Source: JBMNPT01 sp050943735 (lineage in GTDB: Bacteria; Bacillota; Clostridia; Oscillospirales; RGIG577). Taken from it: DNA of 64,000 nt. Below are positions 26,872 through 36,576 of this stretch, piece after piece (position 1 is the first letter of the stretch; each line of letters begins with the position of its first letter). Made by a program: the position numbers and the translations under genes. The stretch lies in contig JBMNPT010000002.1 of the NCBI GenBank assembly GCA_050943735.1, positions 124,001 through 188,000 on the forward strand, in the 5' to 3' direction. The notes below the pieces were generated by a model. It saw only the letters and a program-made list of their open reading frames with translations, ran no database searches and had not been told where the DNA came from.

Positions 26872-27846
26872 TTACTTGGACACAATCCGGCAAATATCGC
26901 ACAGGCCGTGGTTGATGTCCTTCTTCATGGCCAATGCTTCGGTGATGTCGAAATCCACCACGTCGTTGCTCTTGATGGCCACTACACGGTTGCCAATGCC
27001 CTTACGCAGCAAATCCACTGCGCGATAACCCATACGAGTGGCATTCACCCGGTCCATAACGGTGGGGCTGCCGCCTCTCTGAATATGACCCAACACGGTC
27101 AGACGGGTTTCAATGCCGGTAACCCGGCCAATGGTATCGGCCACGATCTTGCCGCCGCCGGGATACCCTTCAGCCACAATGACAATGTGGTGATGCTTGC
27201 CGGTCTTCTGGCCCTCCAGAATCTTACCGCAGATGTCACCCTCCAGATCGTATTCCTTCTCGGGGACCACCACGGCAATGGCACCGGTGGCCACGCCTAC
27301 ATCCAGTGCCAGATGGCCAGCACGGGCGCCCATCACTTCCACTACGGTGCAGCGTTCGTGGCTCTGTGCGGTATCTCGCAGACGGTCCACCGCTTCCATA
27401 GCGATGTTGCTGGCGGTATCAAAACCGATGGTGTAATCGGTACATACAATGTCGTTGTCAATGGTTCCGGGGATACCCACAGTGGGAATGCCCATACCGC
27501 TGAGGTCTCTGGCACCGCGGAAAGAACCGTCGCCGCCAATGACCACCAGACCGTCAATGCCAAAATCTCTGGCTACCGCCGCAGCCTGCCGCACGCCGGC
27601 CTCTTCCTTGAATTCCAGACAGCGAGCGGTATACAGAATGGTACCGCCTTTCTGAATGATATCAGACACACTTCTCTTGTCCAGCTCCACAATGTCGCCG
27701 GTCATGAGGCCATTATATCCTCTGCGGATGCCCAGCACGCGGATATCAAATTCCACGGCGGTACGGACCACCGCACGAACCGCTGCATTCATGCCGGGAG
27801 CGTCACCACCGCTGGTGAGTACGCCAATGGTTTTTACCTGATTCAT
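26872..27846 (-). CDS. pfkA: 6-phosphofructokinase (ATP-dependent)
   Basis: The 324-residue protein phosphorylates fructose 6-phosphate in glycolysis. Visible landmarks are GVLTSGGDAPGMNAAVRAVV at the N terminus, ATP-site GGDGSFRGA, the catalytic TIDNDIVCTDYTIGFDTA, EVMGARAGHLALDVG, and the allosteric-site region EGYPGGGKI. The second Gly of GGDGS supports ATP rather than PPi as phosphoryl donor. ATG at 27846 follows TAGGAGTG; the 13-codon upstream extension has no ribosome site. It lies downstream of dnaE in the same direction, a conserved clostridial order. Confidence 0.96.
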   Translation of the reverse strand: MNQVKTIGVLTSGGDAPGMNAAVRAVVRTAVEFDIRVLGIRRGYNGLMTGDIVELDKRSVSDIIQKGGTILYTARCLEFKEEAGVRQAAAVARDFGIDGLVVIGGDGSFRGARDLSGMGIPTVGIPGTIDNDIVCTDYTIGFDTASNIAMEAVDRLRDTAQSHERCTVVEVMGARAGHLALDVGVATGAIAVVVPEKEYDLEGDICGKILEGQKTGKHHHIVIVAEGYPGGGKIVADTIGRVTGIETRLTVLGHIQRGGSPTVMDRVNATRMGYRAVDLLRKGIGNRVVAIKSNDVVDFDITEALAMKKDINHGLCDICRIVSK

Positions 27847-27954
27847 GATGCACACACTCCTAACATCAGACGGACAAGCCGCCATACAAAATAATTTATT
27901 TAATAAATTAACCTTTCCTAATGGTATCGCATTTGCACAAAAAAATCAAGAAGT

Positions 27955-30900
27955 TTACCGAAGAATTACGTTTTCCTGACCATTTTCGTCATTTGCGATA
28001 TGTTTAACCTGCTCCAACATGGCATCTGTAACAAAGACCCACAGTTCCCGATTGGCAGCCAGCCGCTGTCCTGTCTGGGGATCGTACAAAATCACCGGAG
28101 TGCCTCCCCGGTTTTTGCGCAATACACTCTTGAGCTGTGCCAGCCGGTCCTTCTGGCCAAAGGGCAGTCTCACATAGAGCTTATGCCCGGTATTGGTTTT
28201 GATGTCCTCCTCTTCCACCAGCTGGATGGAGTCGCACAACACCTTAGGGTCCTCCTCTTCCCGCTGGGAAAGCCGTCCGCTGACCAGTACCACCCGGTCT
28301 TTCACAATCCGGCTGCTCTCCCGCTCCAGCACCTTGGGGAACACAATCACCTCGCAAGAGCCCTCCATGTCCTCCAACGTGACAAAGCTCATGATCTGGT
28401 TGTTGCGGGTAGACTTGGTCTTGTTGCCCGCCACGATGCCGCACAGCCGCACGAACGCTCCGTCTTCCAGCTCCCGCAGCGACCGGGTGGCGCGGATATT
28501 CACACCGTCCACCAGCCCCTGGTAAAATTTCATGGGGTGCCCCGACAGGTAGATCCCTGTCACTTCTTTTTCCATGTTGAGCTGATCGGCGATGGTCATG
28601 GGCGCCGCCTGAGGCAGTTCCATCCGGCGGTGGGGTGACCGGCCTCCCTGGGTTTCCGCCTCCATCCCAAACAGATCCAGCTGTCCCTCCACATTGCTGT
28701 GGCGTTCTTCCAAAATGTCGTCCAACAGCCGCTGGTACACCAATAGCAGCTGATTGCGAGTGCCGGGGAACCGGTCAAAAGCACCGCATTTGATGAGACT
28801 TTCCATCACCCGCTTGTTCAAATCCTTTTCCGCCATCCGCTCACAGAAATCATAAAAATCGGTGAACCATCCATGGCGCTGCCGTTCTTCCATCACCGCC
28901 CGGATGAAGGAACGTCCCACATTTTTCACCGCCACCAAGCCAAACCGAATGGTGTCGCCCACCACCGTAAAAACATCCTCGCTCTCATTGATATCGGGGG
29001 GCAAAACGGTGATGGACAGTTTGGCGCATTCATTCATATAGTCGATGATCTTATCGGTGCTGTCGATCACCGAGGTCATCAGTGCCGCCATGAATTCCTG
29101 TTTGTAATGGCATTTGAGATAGGCCGTCTGATAGGCCACCACTGCATAGCAGGCAGCGTGGCTCTTGTTGAAGGCATAGCTGGCAAAGTCCATCATCTCA
29201 TTGAAGATTTCGATGGCGGTCTGTTCCGGCACGCCATTGCGGATGGCGCCCGGCACCTCAATTTCTCCCTTTTCATTGGTGAGACCATAGACGAAATTGT
29301 GCCGCTCCTGCTCCATGACATCGTGCTTCTTCTTGCTCATGGCCCGGCGCACCAGATCGGCACGCCCCAGAGAGTAGCCGCCCATCTTACGCACAATCTC
29401 CATTACCTGTTCCTGGTAGACGATGCAGCCATAGGTCATATTGAGAATGGGCTCCAGCATGGGGTGCTTATAGGTGATGCTGGAAGGGTCGTTTTTGCTG
29501 GCAATATACCGGGGGATGGATTCCATAGGCCCCGGCCGGTACAGGGAAATCACCGCGATGATGTCCTCCAGCGTACGGGGCTTGAGCCCCATGAGGGTCT
29601 GCTTCATCCCCGGACTTTCCAGCTGGAACACTCCGTCGGTGAGGCCCCGGCTGATCATCTCATAGGTGTCGGGATCATCGTACTCCAGCTGATCCATATG
29701 CAGGTCAATCCCCTTTTTGCGCACCATGGCTGCCGCATTTTCGATGACCGTCAGCGTCCGCAGACCCAAAAAGTCCATCTTCAGCAGGCCCAGCTCCTCC
29801 AGCGTGGTCATGGTGAACTGGGTGACAATGGATTCGTCGTTTTTGGCCAGCGGCACATGGCAGTACACCGGCTTTTTGGAAATCACCACACCCGCCGCGT
29901 GGGTGGAAGCGTGCCGCGCCATCCCCTCTGCCCGCCGTGCGGTGTCAATCAGCTCCTTGACCCGGCTGTCGTTGTCATAGCGCTCCCGCAATTCCCGGCT
30001 GGTCTGCAGAGCCCGCTCCAGGGTGATGTGCAGCTCTCCCGGCACCAGTTTGGCAATGGCATCCACCTCGCCATAGCTCATATCCAGCGCCCGGCCGCAG
30101 TCCCGGATGGCTCCTTTGGCCGCCATGGTTCCGAATGTGACAATCTGGGCCACATGATCCTCGCCATACTTGCGTTTGACGTAGTCGATCACTTCGCCCC
30201 GCCGTTCATAGCAGAAGTCAATGTCAATATCGGGCATGGTCACCCGCTCGGGGTTGAGAAACCGTTCAAACAGCAGATTGTACCGGATGGGGTCTATCTC
30301 GGTGATGCGCAGGCAATAGGCCACAATGCTGCCCGCCGCGCTGCCCCGTCCCGGTCCCACCGGAATGCCCCGGTCTTTGGCGTAGGTGATGAAATCATGG
30401 ACAATGAGAAAGTAATCCACATACCCCATCTGTTCGATGGTCCCCAGTTCATACTCCAACCGTTCCCGGTGAGAGTCGTCATCGCCGTAGCGCAGACGGT
30501 ATCCCCTTTCGCACAGCTGACGCAGATACTCCTGGGCGGTATACCCCTCCGGCACCTGAAACTCGGGCAAATGCAGCTTACCGAACTCAAACTCCACATT
30601 GCACCGGTCTGCGATCACCATGGTGTTTTCAATGGCGCCCGGATAGCCGCCCAGCACCTGCCGCATCTCGGTTTCGCTCTTGAGATAAAACTCGTCCGTT
30701 TCAAAGCCGAATTTGTTCTCGTCGTGGATGGTCTTGTTCATCTGGATGCACATGACCACACTCTGCAGCTTGGCATCCTCTTTGCGGACGTAATGGCTGT
30801 CGTTGGTGGCCACCAACGGCACATCCAATTCCTGAGAAAGGCGAAGAAGACCCTGACACACCGTCTTTTGCTCTGCCAGGCCGTGGTCCTGAATTTCTAG

Positions 30901-31416
30901 ATAGAAATTCTCCCGGCCAAAGATCTCCATATACCGCAGCGCCTGTTCCTTCGCGCCTTCATAATTGCCCCGCAAAATCTGCTGGGGGATTTTCCCCGCC
31001 AGACAGGCAGAGAGACAGATGAGTCCCTCGCTGTGCTCCCGCAGCAATTGCTCATCCACCCGGGGCTTCCCGTAAAAGCCCTCCAGAAAGGCATTGGACA
31101 CAATATAGATCAGGTTTTCGTACCCCCGGTTGTCCTTGGCCAGCAAAATGAGATGATACAGTTCCCGGTCATACTCCTGCACCCGGTCAAAACGGGTACG
31201 GGCCGCGTCATACACCTCACAGCCAATGATGGGTTTGATCCCCTGTTTTTTACACTCTTTATAAAAATCAATGACGCCGTACATCACCCCATGATCGGTG
31301 ATGGCCAGCGCCGTCTGCTCCATCTCCTTGGCCCGGGCCACCAGATCAGGAATCCGGGCCGCGCCGTCCAGCAAGCTGAACTCGGTATGGACATGCAGAT
31401 GTGCAAAATTTCCCAT
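27955..31416 (-). CDS. dnaE: DNA polymerase III alpha subunit (DnaE type)
   Basis: The 1153-residue protein is a replicative C-family polymerase. The N-terminal PHP domain (HVHTEFSLLDGAARIPDL) is followed by the palm/finger region with GPGRGSAAGSIVAYCL, the catalytic aspartates in MPDIDIDFCYERRGEVI, and PGPMESIPRYI. A helix-hairpin-helix region comes next, and the C-terminal OB domain (FVRLCGIVAGNKTKSTRN, IVFPKVLERESSRIV) binds ssDNA. There is no intrinsic DnaQ exonuclease. In Bacillota DnaE works with PolC in primer extension; polC is not in this window. The start follows AAGGAGG. It sits ten bases downstream of the YrvL-like gene. Confidence 0.97.
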   Translation of the reverse strand: MGNFAHLHVHTEFSLLDGAARIPDLVARAKEMEQTALAITDHGVMYGVIDFYKECKKQGIKPIIGCEVYDAARTRFDRVQEYDRELYHLILLAKDNRGYENLIYIVSNAFLEGFYGKPRVDEQLLREHSEGLICLSACLAGKIPQQILRGNYEGAKEQALRYMEIFGRENFYLEIQDHGLAEQKTVCQGLLRLSQELDVPLVATNDSHYVRKEDAKLQSVVMCIQMNKTIHDENKFGFETDEFYLKSETEMRQVLGGYPGAIENTMVIADRCNVEFEFGKLHLPEFQVPEGYTAQEYLRQLCERGYRLRYGDDDSHRERLEYELGTIEQMGYVDYFLIVHDFITYAKDRGIPVGPGRGSAAGSIVAYCLRITEIDPIRYNLLFERFLNPERVTMPDIDIDFCYERRGEVIDYVKRKYGEDHVAQIVTFGTMAAKGAIRDCGRALDMSYGEVDAIAKLVPGELHITLERALQTSRELRERYDNDSRVKELIDTARRAEGMARHASTHAAGVVISKKPVYCHVPLAKNDESIVTQFTMTTLEELGLLKMDFLGLRTLTVIENAAAMVRKKGIDLHMDQLEYDDPDTYEMISRGLTDGVFQLESPGMKQTLMGLKPRTLEDIIAVISLYRPGPMESIPRYIASKNDPSSITYKHPMLEPILNMTYGCIVYQEQVMEIVRKMGGYSLGRADLVRRAMSKKKHDVMEQERHNFVYGLTNEKGEIEVPGAIRNGVPEQTAIEIFNEMMDFASYAFNKSHAACYAVVAYQTAYLKCHYKQEFMAALMTSVIDSTDKIIDYMNECAKLSITVLPPDINESEDVFTVVGDTIRFGLVAVKNVGRSFIRAVMEERQRHGWFTDFYDFCERMAEKDLNKRVMESLIKCGAFDRFPGTRNQLLLVYQRLLDDILEERHSNVEGQLDLFGMEAETQGGRSPHRRMELPQAAPMTIADQLNMEKEVTGIYLSGHPMKFYQGLVDGVNIRATRSLRELEDGAFVRLCGIVAGNKTKSTRNNQIMSFVTLEDMEGSCEVIVFPKVLERESSRIVKDRVVLVSGRLSQREEEDPKVLCDSIQLVEEEDIKTNTGHKLYVRLPFGQKDRLAQLKSVLRKNRGGTPVILYDPQTGQRLAANRELWVFVTDAMLEQVKHIANDENGQENVILR

Positions 31417-31425
31417 GGTTCCTCC

Positions 31426-31833
31426 TTATTTGCCGTCGGTCCATTTTTCCACCGCCAGATAGGCCAGACAGGTGAGGCAGGCAAAAACACCCGCCCGGAT
31501 GGGCCCCATCCGCACACTGACCATCCAGCTGTCCAGCACCACCAGCACCAGAAAGGTAATGAGCCAGTCCACACAGGCCACCAGCACCCTGGCCGCCCGG
31601 TCAGACAGCTGCTGCGCCATGCGTTGGGCCAACACGTCTCCCAGCGTCACCACCACAATGTCCGCCGCCATGTACAGCGCTACAAAAACCACCAGCCGGT
31701 CCATGGAGGTATACTCCACTCCCAGCCAGTACATCAGCAGTAGAATCAAGCCTCCCAGCAATCCCAGACATACCAGGGAAAACACTGTGAGAAACAGGAC
31801 TCGTTTTCCGTTTTCTTCCCAAAATTGTCTCAT
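31426..31833 (-). CDS. Small membrane protein, YrvL-like
   Basis: The 135-residue protein has four predicted membrane helices: about 10-35, 47-66, 86-103 and 110-125. The segment LGVEYTSMDRLVVFVALYMAADIVV resembles the core of the YrvL family, a small membrane protein that in Bacillus modulates a sigma factor; the similarity is weak, and the function should be considered unknown. Its start overlaps the whiA stop (ATGA), and dnaE follows ten bases later, so it is embedded in a tightly packed operon. Confidence 0.6.
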   Translation of the reverse strand: MRQFWEENGKRVLFLTVFSLVCLGLLGGLILLLMYWLGVEYTSMDRLVVFVALYMAADIVVVTLGDVLAQRMAQQLSDRAARVLVACVDWLITFLVLVVLDSWMVSVRMGPIRAGVFACLTCLAYLAVEKWTDGK

Positions 31834-32768
31834 GGCTTTTGCAGCGCCTCCTGCGCTTTTTCTTGTTCTTCCAATTCCCGGGCAATTTCCAACAATTTTT
31901 GCATCCGATGATTCACCCCATGGCGGGATATGGGCTCGGATAGATTTTCTCCCATCTCTTTGAGGCTCATCTCCGGATTTTCCAACCGCAGCCGAGCCAC
32001 CTCCAGCAGAGGATCGGGCAAGCTCTCCAGCCCTCTCAGCTGCTCAATGCGACGGATGGCCTGTACCTGTCGCGCCGAAGCGGTGGCGGTTTTGGCCATG
32101 TTGGCGGCGTCGCAGTTCACCTGCCGGTTGATGTTGTTGCGCACCTCCCGCACCATTTTCACATCCATGAGCGCAAAGGCACTTTGAGTGGCGCCCATGA
32201 TATTAAGCAAATCCTCAATGGCTTCGCTCTCCTTGAGGTACACCACATAGTTGTTTTTTCGTTTGACCATCCGGGCCGGCAATTCCATCTGCCGCAGCAA
32301 AGTCAGTAAATCTTCCCCCAGTTTATGATGGGTGGTAACCAGCTCCAAATGATATCCCCGCTCGGGGTCACTGATGGTGCCGCACTGCAAAAAAGCGCCT
32401 CTCAAAAACGCCGCCCGGCAGCAGGGCCTGTCCAGTCCGGTGAAGTCCACCCGCCGGGTAATCCCGTCGGGCCAAAAGGTCTCCTCCATCCGATCCAGCA
32501 CGTGCTGCAGCTGCTGGCCCTCAATGGTGATGGTATAAATCCCGCTGCCTTCCCGGTTGTCAATCCCCAGTTCCACATCCAGCACCCGCTCGGCCAACTG
32601 CACCACATGGGCTGCCAGATAAATGTGTTCACTGGCCATTTTGATGCGGTCGGGCTGCACCACCCCGGCAAACAATAAAATCCCATACAGCTCCCGCATG
32701 GGGCAGCAGTTTTTGCCCCTGCGTTTGGAGGAACACAGTTCCACTTTCACATCATAGGCAAAGGACAT
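31830..32768 (-). CDS. whiA: DNA-binding protein WhiA
   Basis: The 312-residue protein has the LAGLIDADG-like N-terminal domain (residues about 1-190, with CCRAAFLRGAFLQCGTISDP) and the C-terminal HTH domain (LRLENPEMSLKEMGENL, ISRHGVNHRMQKLLEIA). WhiA affects cell division and chromosome segregation in Bacillus and is needed for sporulation in Streptomyces. ATG at 32768 is seven bases from CGGAGG; a TTG two codons upstream is rejected. It directly follows rapZ, whereas in most Firmicutes yvcK (gluconeogenesis factor) lies between the two. Confidence 0.95.
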   Translation of the reverse strand: MSFAYDVKVELCSSKRRGKNCCPMRELYGILLFAGVVQPDRIKMASEHIYLAAHVVQLAERVLDVELGIDNREGSGIYTITIEGQQLQHVLDRMEETFWPDGITRRVDFTGLDRPCCRAAFLRGAFLQCGTISDPERGYHLELVTTHHKLGEDLLTLLRQMELPARMVKRKNNYVVYLKESEAIEDLLNIMGATQSAFALMDVKMVREVRNNINRQVNCDAANMAKTATASARQVQAIRRIEQLRGLESLPDPLLEVARLRLENPEMSLKEMGENLSEPISRHGVNHRMQKLLEIARELEEQEKAQEALQKP

Positions 32769-32781
32769 GGCCAAACCTCCG

Positions 32782-33681
32782 TCAGTCGTCGATCTTTACC
32801 GCCTTGAGCAGGGCGCTGTCTTTCTGGATATCCCGGTGATTGGTCACCACATAGTAGCCCGCATTTTTCAAATCCTCAGTGAGACAACGGGCCAGTGTGA
32901 CACTGCGGTGCTTGCCGCCAGTGCACCCCACCCCGATCACCAGTGTGGATTTTCCCTCTTCAATGTAATTGGGCACCAGAAACAAAATCATCTCCGCCAG
33001 CATTTTGCGGAATTTCTGACTCTGCTCAAACTGCATCACATAGTCGTACACATTGTCGTGTAAACCGGTCTTGTTCCGCAGATTCTCAATGTAAAAGGGA
33101 TTGGGCAGGAAACGCACGTCAAACACCAGATCACACTCCAAGGGAATGCCGTATTTGAAACCGAAGGACATCACATTGATCACCATGCCCCGGTCGTTTT
33201 TCCCCTCGCTGCTGAAAATTTCCACCAATCGTTCCTTCAGCTGGGCGGGTTTTAAGTTGCTGGTGTCAATGATCACATCGCTGCGCCGGCGAATCCCTCC
33301 CAACAGCTCCCGTTCCTTTTGAATGGCCTGGGTGATGGACAGATCGGTACCCTTGGACAGCGGATGCATCCGCCGGGTTTCCTTATACCGTTTGATAATG
33401 GAGGCATCACTGGCATCCAGAAACAGAATGCGATAGTCACAGCCCGCTTTACGCAAGCTGTCCAGATTGCCCAGCAGCTCGTCAAACAGGTGTCCACCCC
33501 GAATATCGGTCACAATGGCCACCTTCTCGATTTTCCCCTGAGAGGAAAAACAGATCTCCGCAAATTTGGGAATCAGGGCCGGAGGCATGTTGTCCACACA
33601 GTAAAATCCCATATCCTCCAGCACTTCCGCCGCGCGGCTTTTGCCCGCGCCGGACATTCCTGTAACAATGACAAAATCCAT
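32782..33681 (-). CDS. rapZ: RNase adapter / nucleotide-binding protein RapZ (YvcJ)
   Basis: The 299-residue protein has a P-loop kinase-like N-terminal half with Walker A GMSGAGKSRAAEVLED (residues about 8-23) and a C-terminal half with the conserved GCTGGKHRSV block near residue 250. In E. coli RapZ presents glmZ sRNA to RNase E; in Bacillus YvcJ binds GTP and influences competence. The role in this organism is inferred only. The start follows AGAGGG. It sits between murB and whiA in the conserved hprK-PHP-murB-rapZ-whiA cluster. Confidence 0.95.
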   Translation of the reverse strand: MDFVIVTGMSGAGKSRAAEVLEDMGFYCVDNMPPALIPKFAEICFSSQGKIEKVAIVTDIRGGHLFDELLGNLDSLRKAGCDYRILFLDASDASIIKRYKETRRMHPLSKGTDLSITQAIQKERELLGGIRRRSDVIIDTSNLKPAQLKERLVEIFSSEGKNDRGMVINVMSFGFKYGIPLECDLVFDVRFLPNPFYIENLRNKTGLHDNVYDYVMQFEQSQKFRKMLAEMILFLVPNYIEEGKSTLVIGVGCTGGKHRSVTLARCLTEDLKNAGYYVVTNHRDIQKDSALLKAVKIDD

Positions 33682-33711
33682 ATCCGTCCCTCTTTTCTAC
33701 ACCATCCGCCG

Positions 33712-34617
33712 TCAATCGTCGCCCACCATCTGCACTTCACAGTGGAGCTCCACGCCGGAATTTTCCTTTACACGCCGCTGAACCTCACGAATCAGCGCTT
33801 TCACATCCGCGCAGGTGGCTGTGCCGTCACTCACCACAAACCCCGCATGTTTTTCGGACACCATGGCACCGCCCACCCGCAGGCCCTTGAGTCCCGCTTC
33901 CTGGATGAGCTGTCCCGCGAAATACCCCTCCGGCCGCTTGAAGGTACTCCCTGCCGAAGGATAGTTGAGGGGCTGTTTTTCCCGGCGGCGCTGGGCCAGA
34001 TCCCGCATCCGGGCCTCTATGGCTTCCCGGTCACCGGGTGTCAATTCTATCCGGGTGGCAATGACGATCCGCCCGCTCTGTTGAAAACAGCTGGTGCGGT
34101 ACCCGAAACCATGCTCTTCCCCCCGTACCGTCCCCATGGTGCCGTCGATGTCCACATAGCGGGTTTCCCGCACAATGTGGGACATCTCGCCGCCGTAGGC
34201 TCCGGCGTTCATAAACACCGCTCCGCCAACGCTTCCGGGAATTCCATGGGCAAATTCCATGCCGGTCAGGCCCTGCCGCATAGCCCACTCCGCCGCCCGG
34301 CTCAGCCGCAGTCCGGCACCCAACCAGGCCCCTTGGGGCTCAGGCTCAATGGTACCCACCAGTTCGCTCAATTTGAGTACCACACCCCGGATTCCCCGGT
34401 CGCCCACCAACAGATTGCTTCCGCAGCCGGTCACCAGCAGCGGCAGCTCCATCTCCCGGGCAGTCCGGCACACCAGCGCGATCTGCTCCTCATTTCGGGG
34501 AAGCGCCATCACCTGAGCGGGCCCTCCAATGCGGAAGGTGGTGTGCCGGCTCATGGGCTCCTCCCACCGCAATTCCACACCCGCCAGCCGACGGGTCAAT
34601 TCTTCTCTGAAGTCCAA
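33712..34617 (-). CDS. murB: UDP-N-acetylenolpyruvoylglucosamine reductase
   Basis: The 301-residue flavoenzyme reduces UDP-GlcNAc-enolpyruvate to UDP-MurNAc in peptidoglycan synthesis. FAD-binding landmarks are TTFRIGGPAQVMALP, VTGCGSNLLVGDRGIRG, GLTGMEFAHGIPGSVGGAV and MNAGAYGGEM. The catalytic serine lies in NYPSAGSTFKRPEG. The ORF is open far upstream, but TTG at 34617 is eight bases from AAGGAG and just clears the preceding gene's stop; GTG at 34623 is too close to the site. Length fits type II MurB. Confidence 0.95.
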   Translation of the reverse strand: MDFREELTRRLAGVELRWEEPMSRHTTFRIGGPAQVMALPRNEEQIALVCRTAREMELPLLVTGCGSNLLVGDRGIRGVVLKLSELVGTIEPEPQGAWLGAGLRLSRAAEWAMRQGLTGMEFAHGIPGSVGGAVFMNAGAYGGEMSHIVRETRYVDIDGTMGTVRGEEHGFGYRTSCFQQSGRIVIATRIELTPGDREAIEARMRDLAQRRREKQPLNYPSAGSTFKRPEGYFAGQLIQEAGLKGLRVGGAMVSEKHAGFVVSDGTATCADVKALIREVQRRVKENSGVELHCEVQMVGDD

Positions 34618-34630
34618 ACGCACTCTCTCC

Positions 34631-35371
34631 TTACTGGCGGGACACCGGACGGTATTCCACCCCTTTTTTCTCCTGCAGGTATTGGGTGATGCGCTCCGCG
34701 TCCGCATTGAGAATCAATTTCTCAGGGAAACCAATCTCCTCCAGCATCCGCAGACTCTCCTCCACCGCCCCCACCTGGAAGGCAATGTGCGCGTCGCTGT
34801 TGACGCACACCGGTACTTCGTATTTTTTGCACAGGCGGGCAATTTCCACACAGTTTTTCACGCTGTCGGGCCGCACCAGTGCCGAATTGTTATTGATCTC
34901 CACAATTTTGCCATATTCCTTAAAGGTCTTAATGACCTCTTCCTTGTGAAAGGCAAACAGTTCCTGACCGCAGTGTCCCACCAGATCCACATGGGGATTC
35001 TGGGCCACTTTTTTCCACATTTGGGTGTGCTGCTCCACCGAACCGGGCTGCAACGCCTCCCGATGGCAGGATGCCACCACCCAGGGCAGGCTTTCCAGAT
35101 AGACGCCCCGCAGGTCCAGCCGCCCCTCAAAATCCAACACATTGGCCTCTACACCCGGCACCACTGTGATGCCCTCGATCTCCTTAGGCCAGATGCGGGT
35201 ATTGAGAAAATGCCAGCGATGAGGCGCATCCGGCATATCCGGTCCATGATCGGTGATGCCGATGAACGCCAGTCCCTTATCCGCCGCATACCGCGCCATT
35301 TCAAACAGGGTATTGTAGGCATGGGTGCTGGCAATGGTATGACAGTGCATATCCGCTACAACTTGCAACAT
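34631..35371 (-). CDS. PHP-domain phosphoesterase (YcdX-like)
   Basis: The 246-residue protein has the four PHP metal-binding motifs: DMHCHTIAS (about 7-15), GITDHGPDMP, GVEANVLDFEG, and the C-terminal NSDAHIAFQVG. Proteins of this subgroup are trinuclear-metal phosphoesterases acting on small phosphorylated compounds; the precise substrate is unknown. It is found between hprK and murB in many clostridia, which supports it being a conserved cluster member. The start follows AAAGGAG with nine bases of spacing. Confidence 0.88.
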   Translation of the reverse strand: MLQVVADMHCHTIASTHAYNTLFEMARYAADKGLAFIGITDHGPDMPDAPHRWHFLNTRIWPKEIEGITVVPGVEANVLDFEGRLDLRGVYLESLPWVVASCHREALQPGSVEQHTQMWKKVAQNPHVDLVGHCGQELFAFHKEEVIKTFKEYGKIVEINNNSALVRPDSVKNCVEIARLCKKYEVPVCVNSDAHIAFQVGAVEESLRMLEEIGFPEKLILNADAERITQYLQEKKGVEYRPVSRQ

Positions 35372-35398
35372 AGAATCTTCTCCTTTGTTTTTGGGCCC

Positions 35399-36352
35399 TC
35401 ACAGCGCCTCGCTGCGGGCGGCCAAATCCTCCTCCATCTGATTCATCAGACGGCGGTTCAATTCCTGGGCGGCATTGTACCCCAGCTTTCTCTGCCGGTT
35501 GTTCATGGCCGCTACCTCAATGATCACCGCCAGATTTCGGCCGGGCTTTACAGGAATCAGCATCATGGGCACCTCCACCCCCAGAATATCGGTGGTATTG
35601 TTGTCCATGCCCAACCGGTCATAACATTTATTTTCATCCCAGGTTTCCATCTGGATCACCATGTCAATTTTGGTGCTGTCCTTCACGGCGCCGATGCCGT
35701 AAATATTTTTCACATCCACAATGCCAATGCCTCGCAGCTCAATGAAATGCCGGATGATGGCGGGTGCGCTGCCGTACAGGTCGTGATCGTTGGTCTTTTT
35801 GATCTCCACCGCGTCGTCGGCAATCAGACGGTGACCTCTCTTCACCAGCTCAATGGCGGTTTCGCTTTTGCCCACACCGCTGTCGCCCAGAATGAGCACA
35901 CCTTCGCCGTACACATCCACCAATACGCCATGACGGGTAATCCGCTCGGCCATTTCGTGATTGAGGTACGCAATGAGCGATGCCATAAACCGGGAGCTGG
36001 TGCTGTGGGTGCGCAGCAGCGGAACCTGGTATTTTTTCGCGCAGTCCAGGCACTCTTCAAACACATTGAGCTCACGGGTCACAATCATGGCCGGAATGTG
36101 CCGGGCCATCAGACGGTCCAGGCGTTCCCGGCGCTCCTGGCTGCTGAGAGTGCCCAAAAAGGTGCTCTCTTCCCGTCCCACAATCTGCAGCCGGGTGTTG
36201 TCAAAATAGTCAAAATAGCCGGCCAGCTGCAATCCCGGCCGGTTTACGTCACAGCAGTCAATCTTCCGCTCGGGATAGTCTTCGGGCAAATAGACCGGTT
36301 TTAGTTCATATTGATCTACAATCTGTTTCAGATATACAACTCTCTTATCCAT
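35399..36352 (-). CDS. hprK: HPr kinase/phosphorylase
   Basis: The 317-residue bifunctional enzyme phosphorylates and dephosphorylates Ser46 of HPr and so controls carbon catabolite repression. The C-terminal kinase domain has the Walker A GDSGVGKSETAIELVKRGH (about 153-171), the LIADDAVEI segment, and the family signature ELRGIGIVDVKNIYGIGAV. ATG at 36352 follows ATGGAGG with short spacing; the 43-codon extension upstream has no support. It is the first gene of the hprK-murB-rapZ-whiA-dnaE run, transcribed away from rpmB. Confidence 0.96.
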   Translation of the reverse strand: MDKRVVYLKQIVDQYELKPVYLPEDYPERKIDCCDVNRPGLQLAGYFDYFDNTRLQIVGREESTFLGTLSSQERRERLDRLMARHIPAMIVTRELNVFEECLDCAKKYQVPLLRTHSTSSRFMASLIAYLNHEMAERITRHGVLVDVYGEGVLILGDSGVGKSETAIELVKRGHRLIADDAVEIKKTNDHDLYGSAPAIIRHFIELRGIGIVDVKNIYGIGAVKDSTKIDMVIQMETWDENKCYDRLGMDNNTTDILGVEVPMMLIPVKPGRNLAVIIEVAAMNNRQRKLGYNAAQELNRRLMNQMEEDLAARSEAL

Positions 36353-36506
36353 AGCGGCCTCCATACCATGCTCTGTACGGTCACAACTCTCTGTGCCGGC
36401 GGCCACTGCCGCTGTTTCTATTATAGCATAAACCGGCGGGGAAAGGGATTTTTTTCGCAAAAAAACTACCTTCCTACTCACAAATGGAGTTTTTGCAAAA
36501 AACCCC

Positions 36507-36535
36507 TTGTAAATCCAAAAACATTCTGCTATAAT
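36507..36535 (+). promoter_or_regulatory. Promoter of rpmB
   Basis: TTGTAA (36507-36512) and TATAAT (36530-36535) are 17 bases apart. Confidence 0.75.
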
Positions 36536-36576
36536 AATTCTGTTTTATGTACGGAATCAGTAAGGAGGTGTTTTTC

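Noticed and set aside
28873..30900. 675-codon open frame antisense to dnaE
   Set aside because: Shadow of dnaE; no family motifs and no Shine-Dalgarno.
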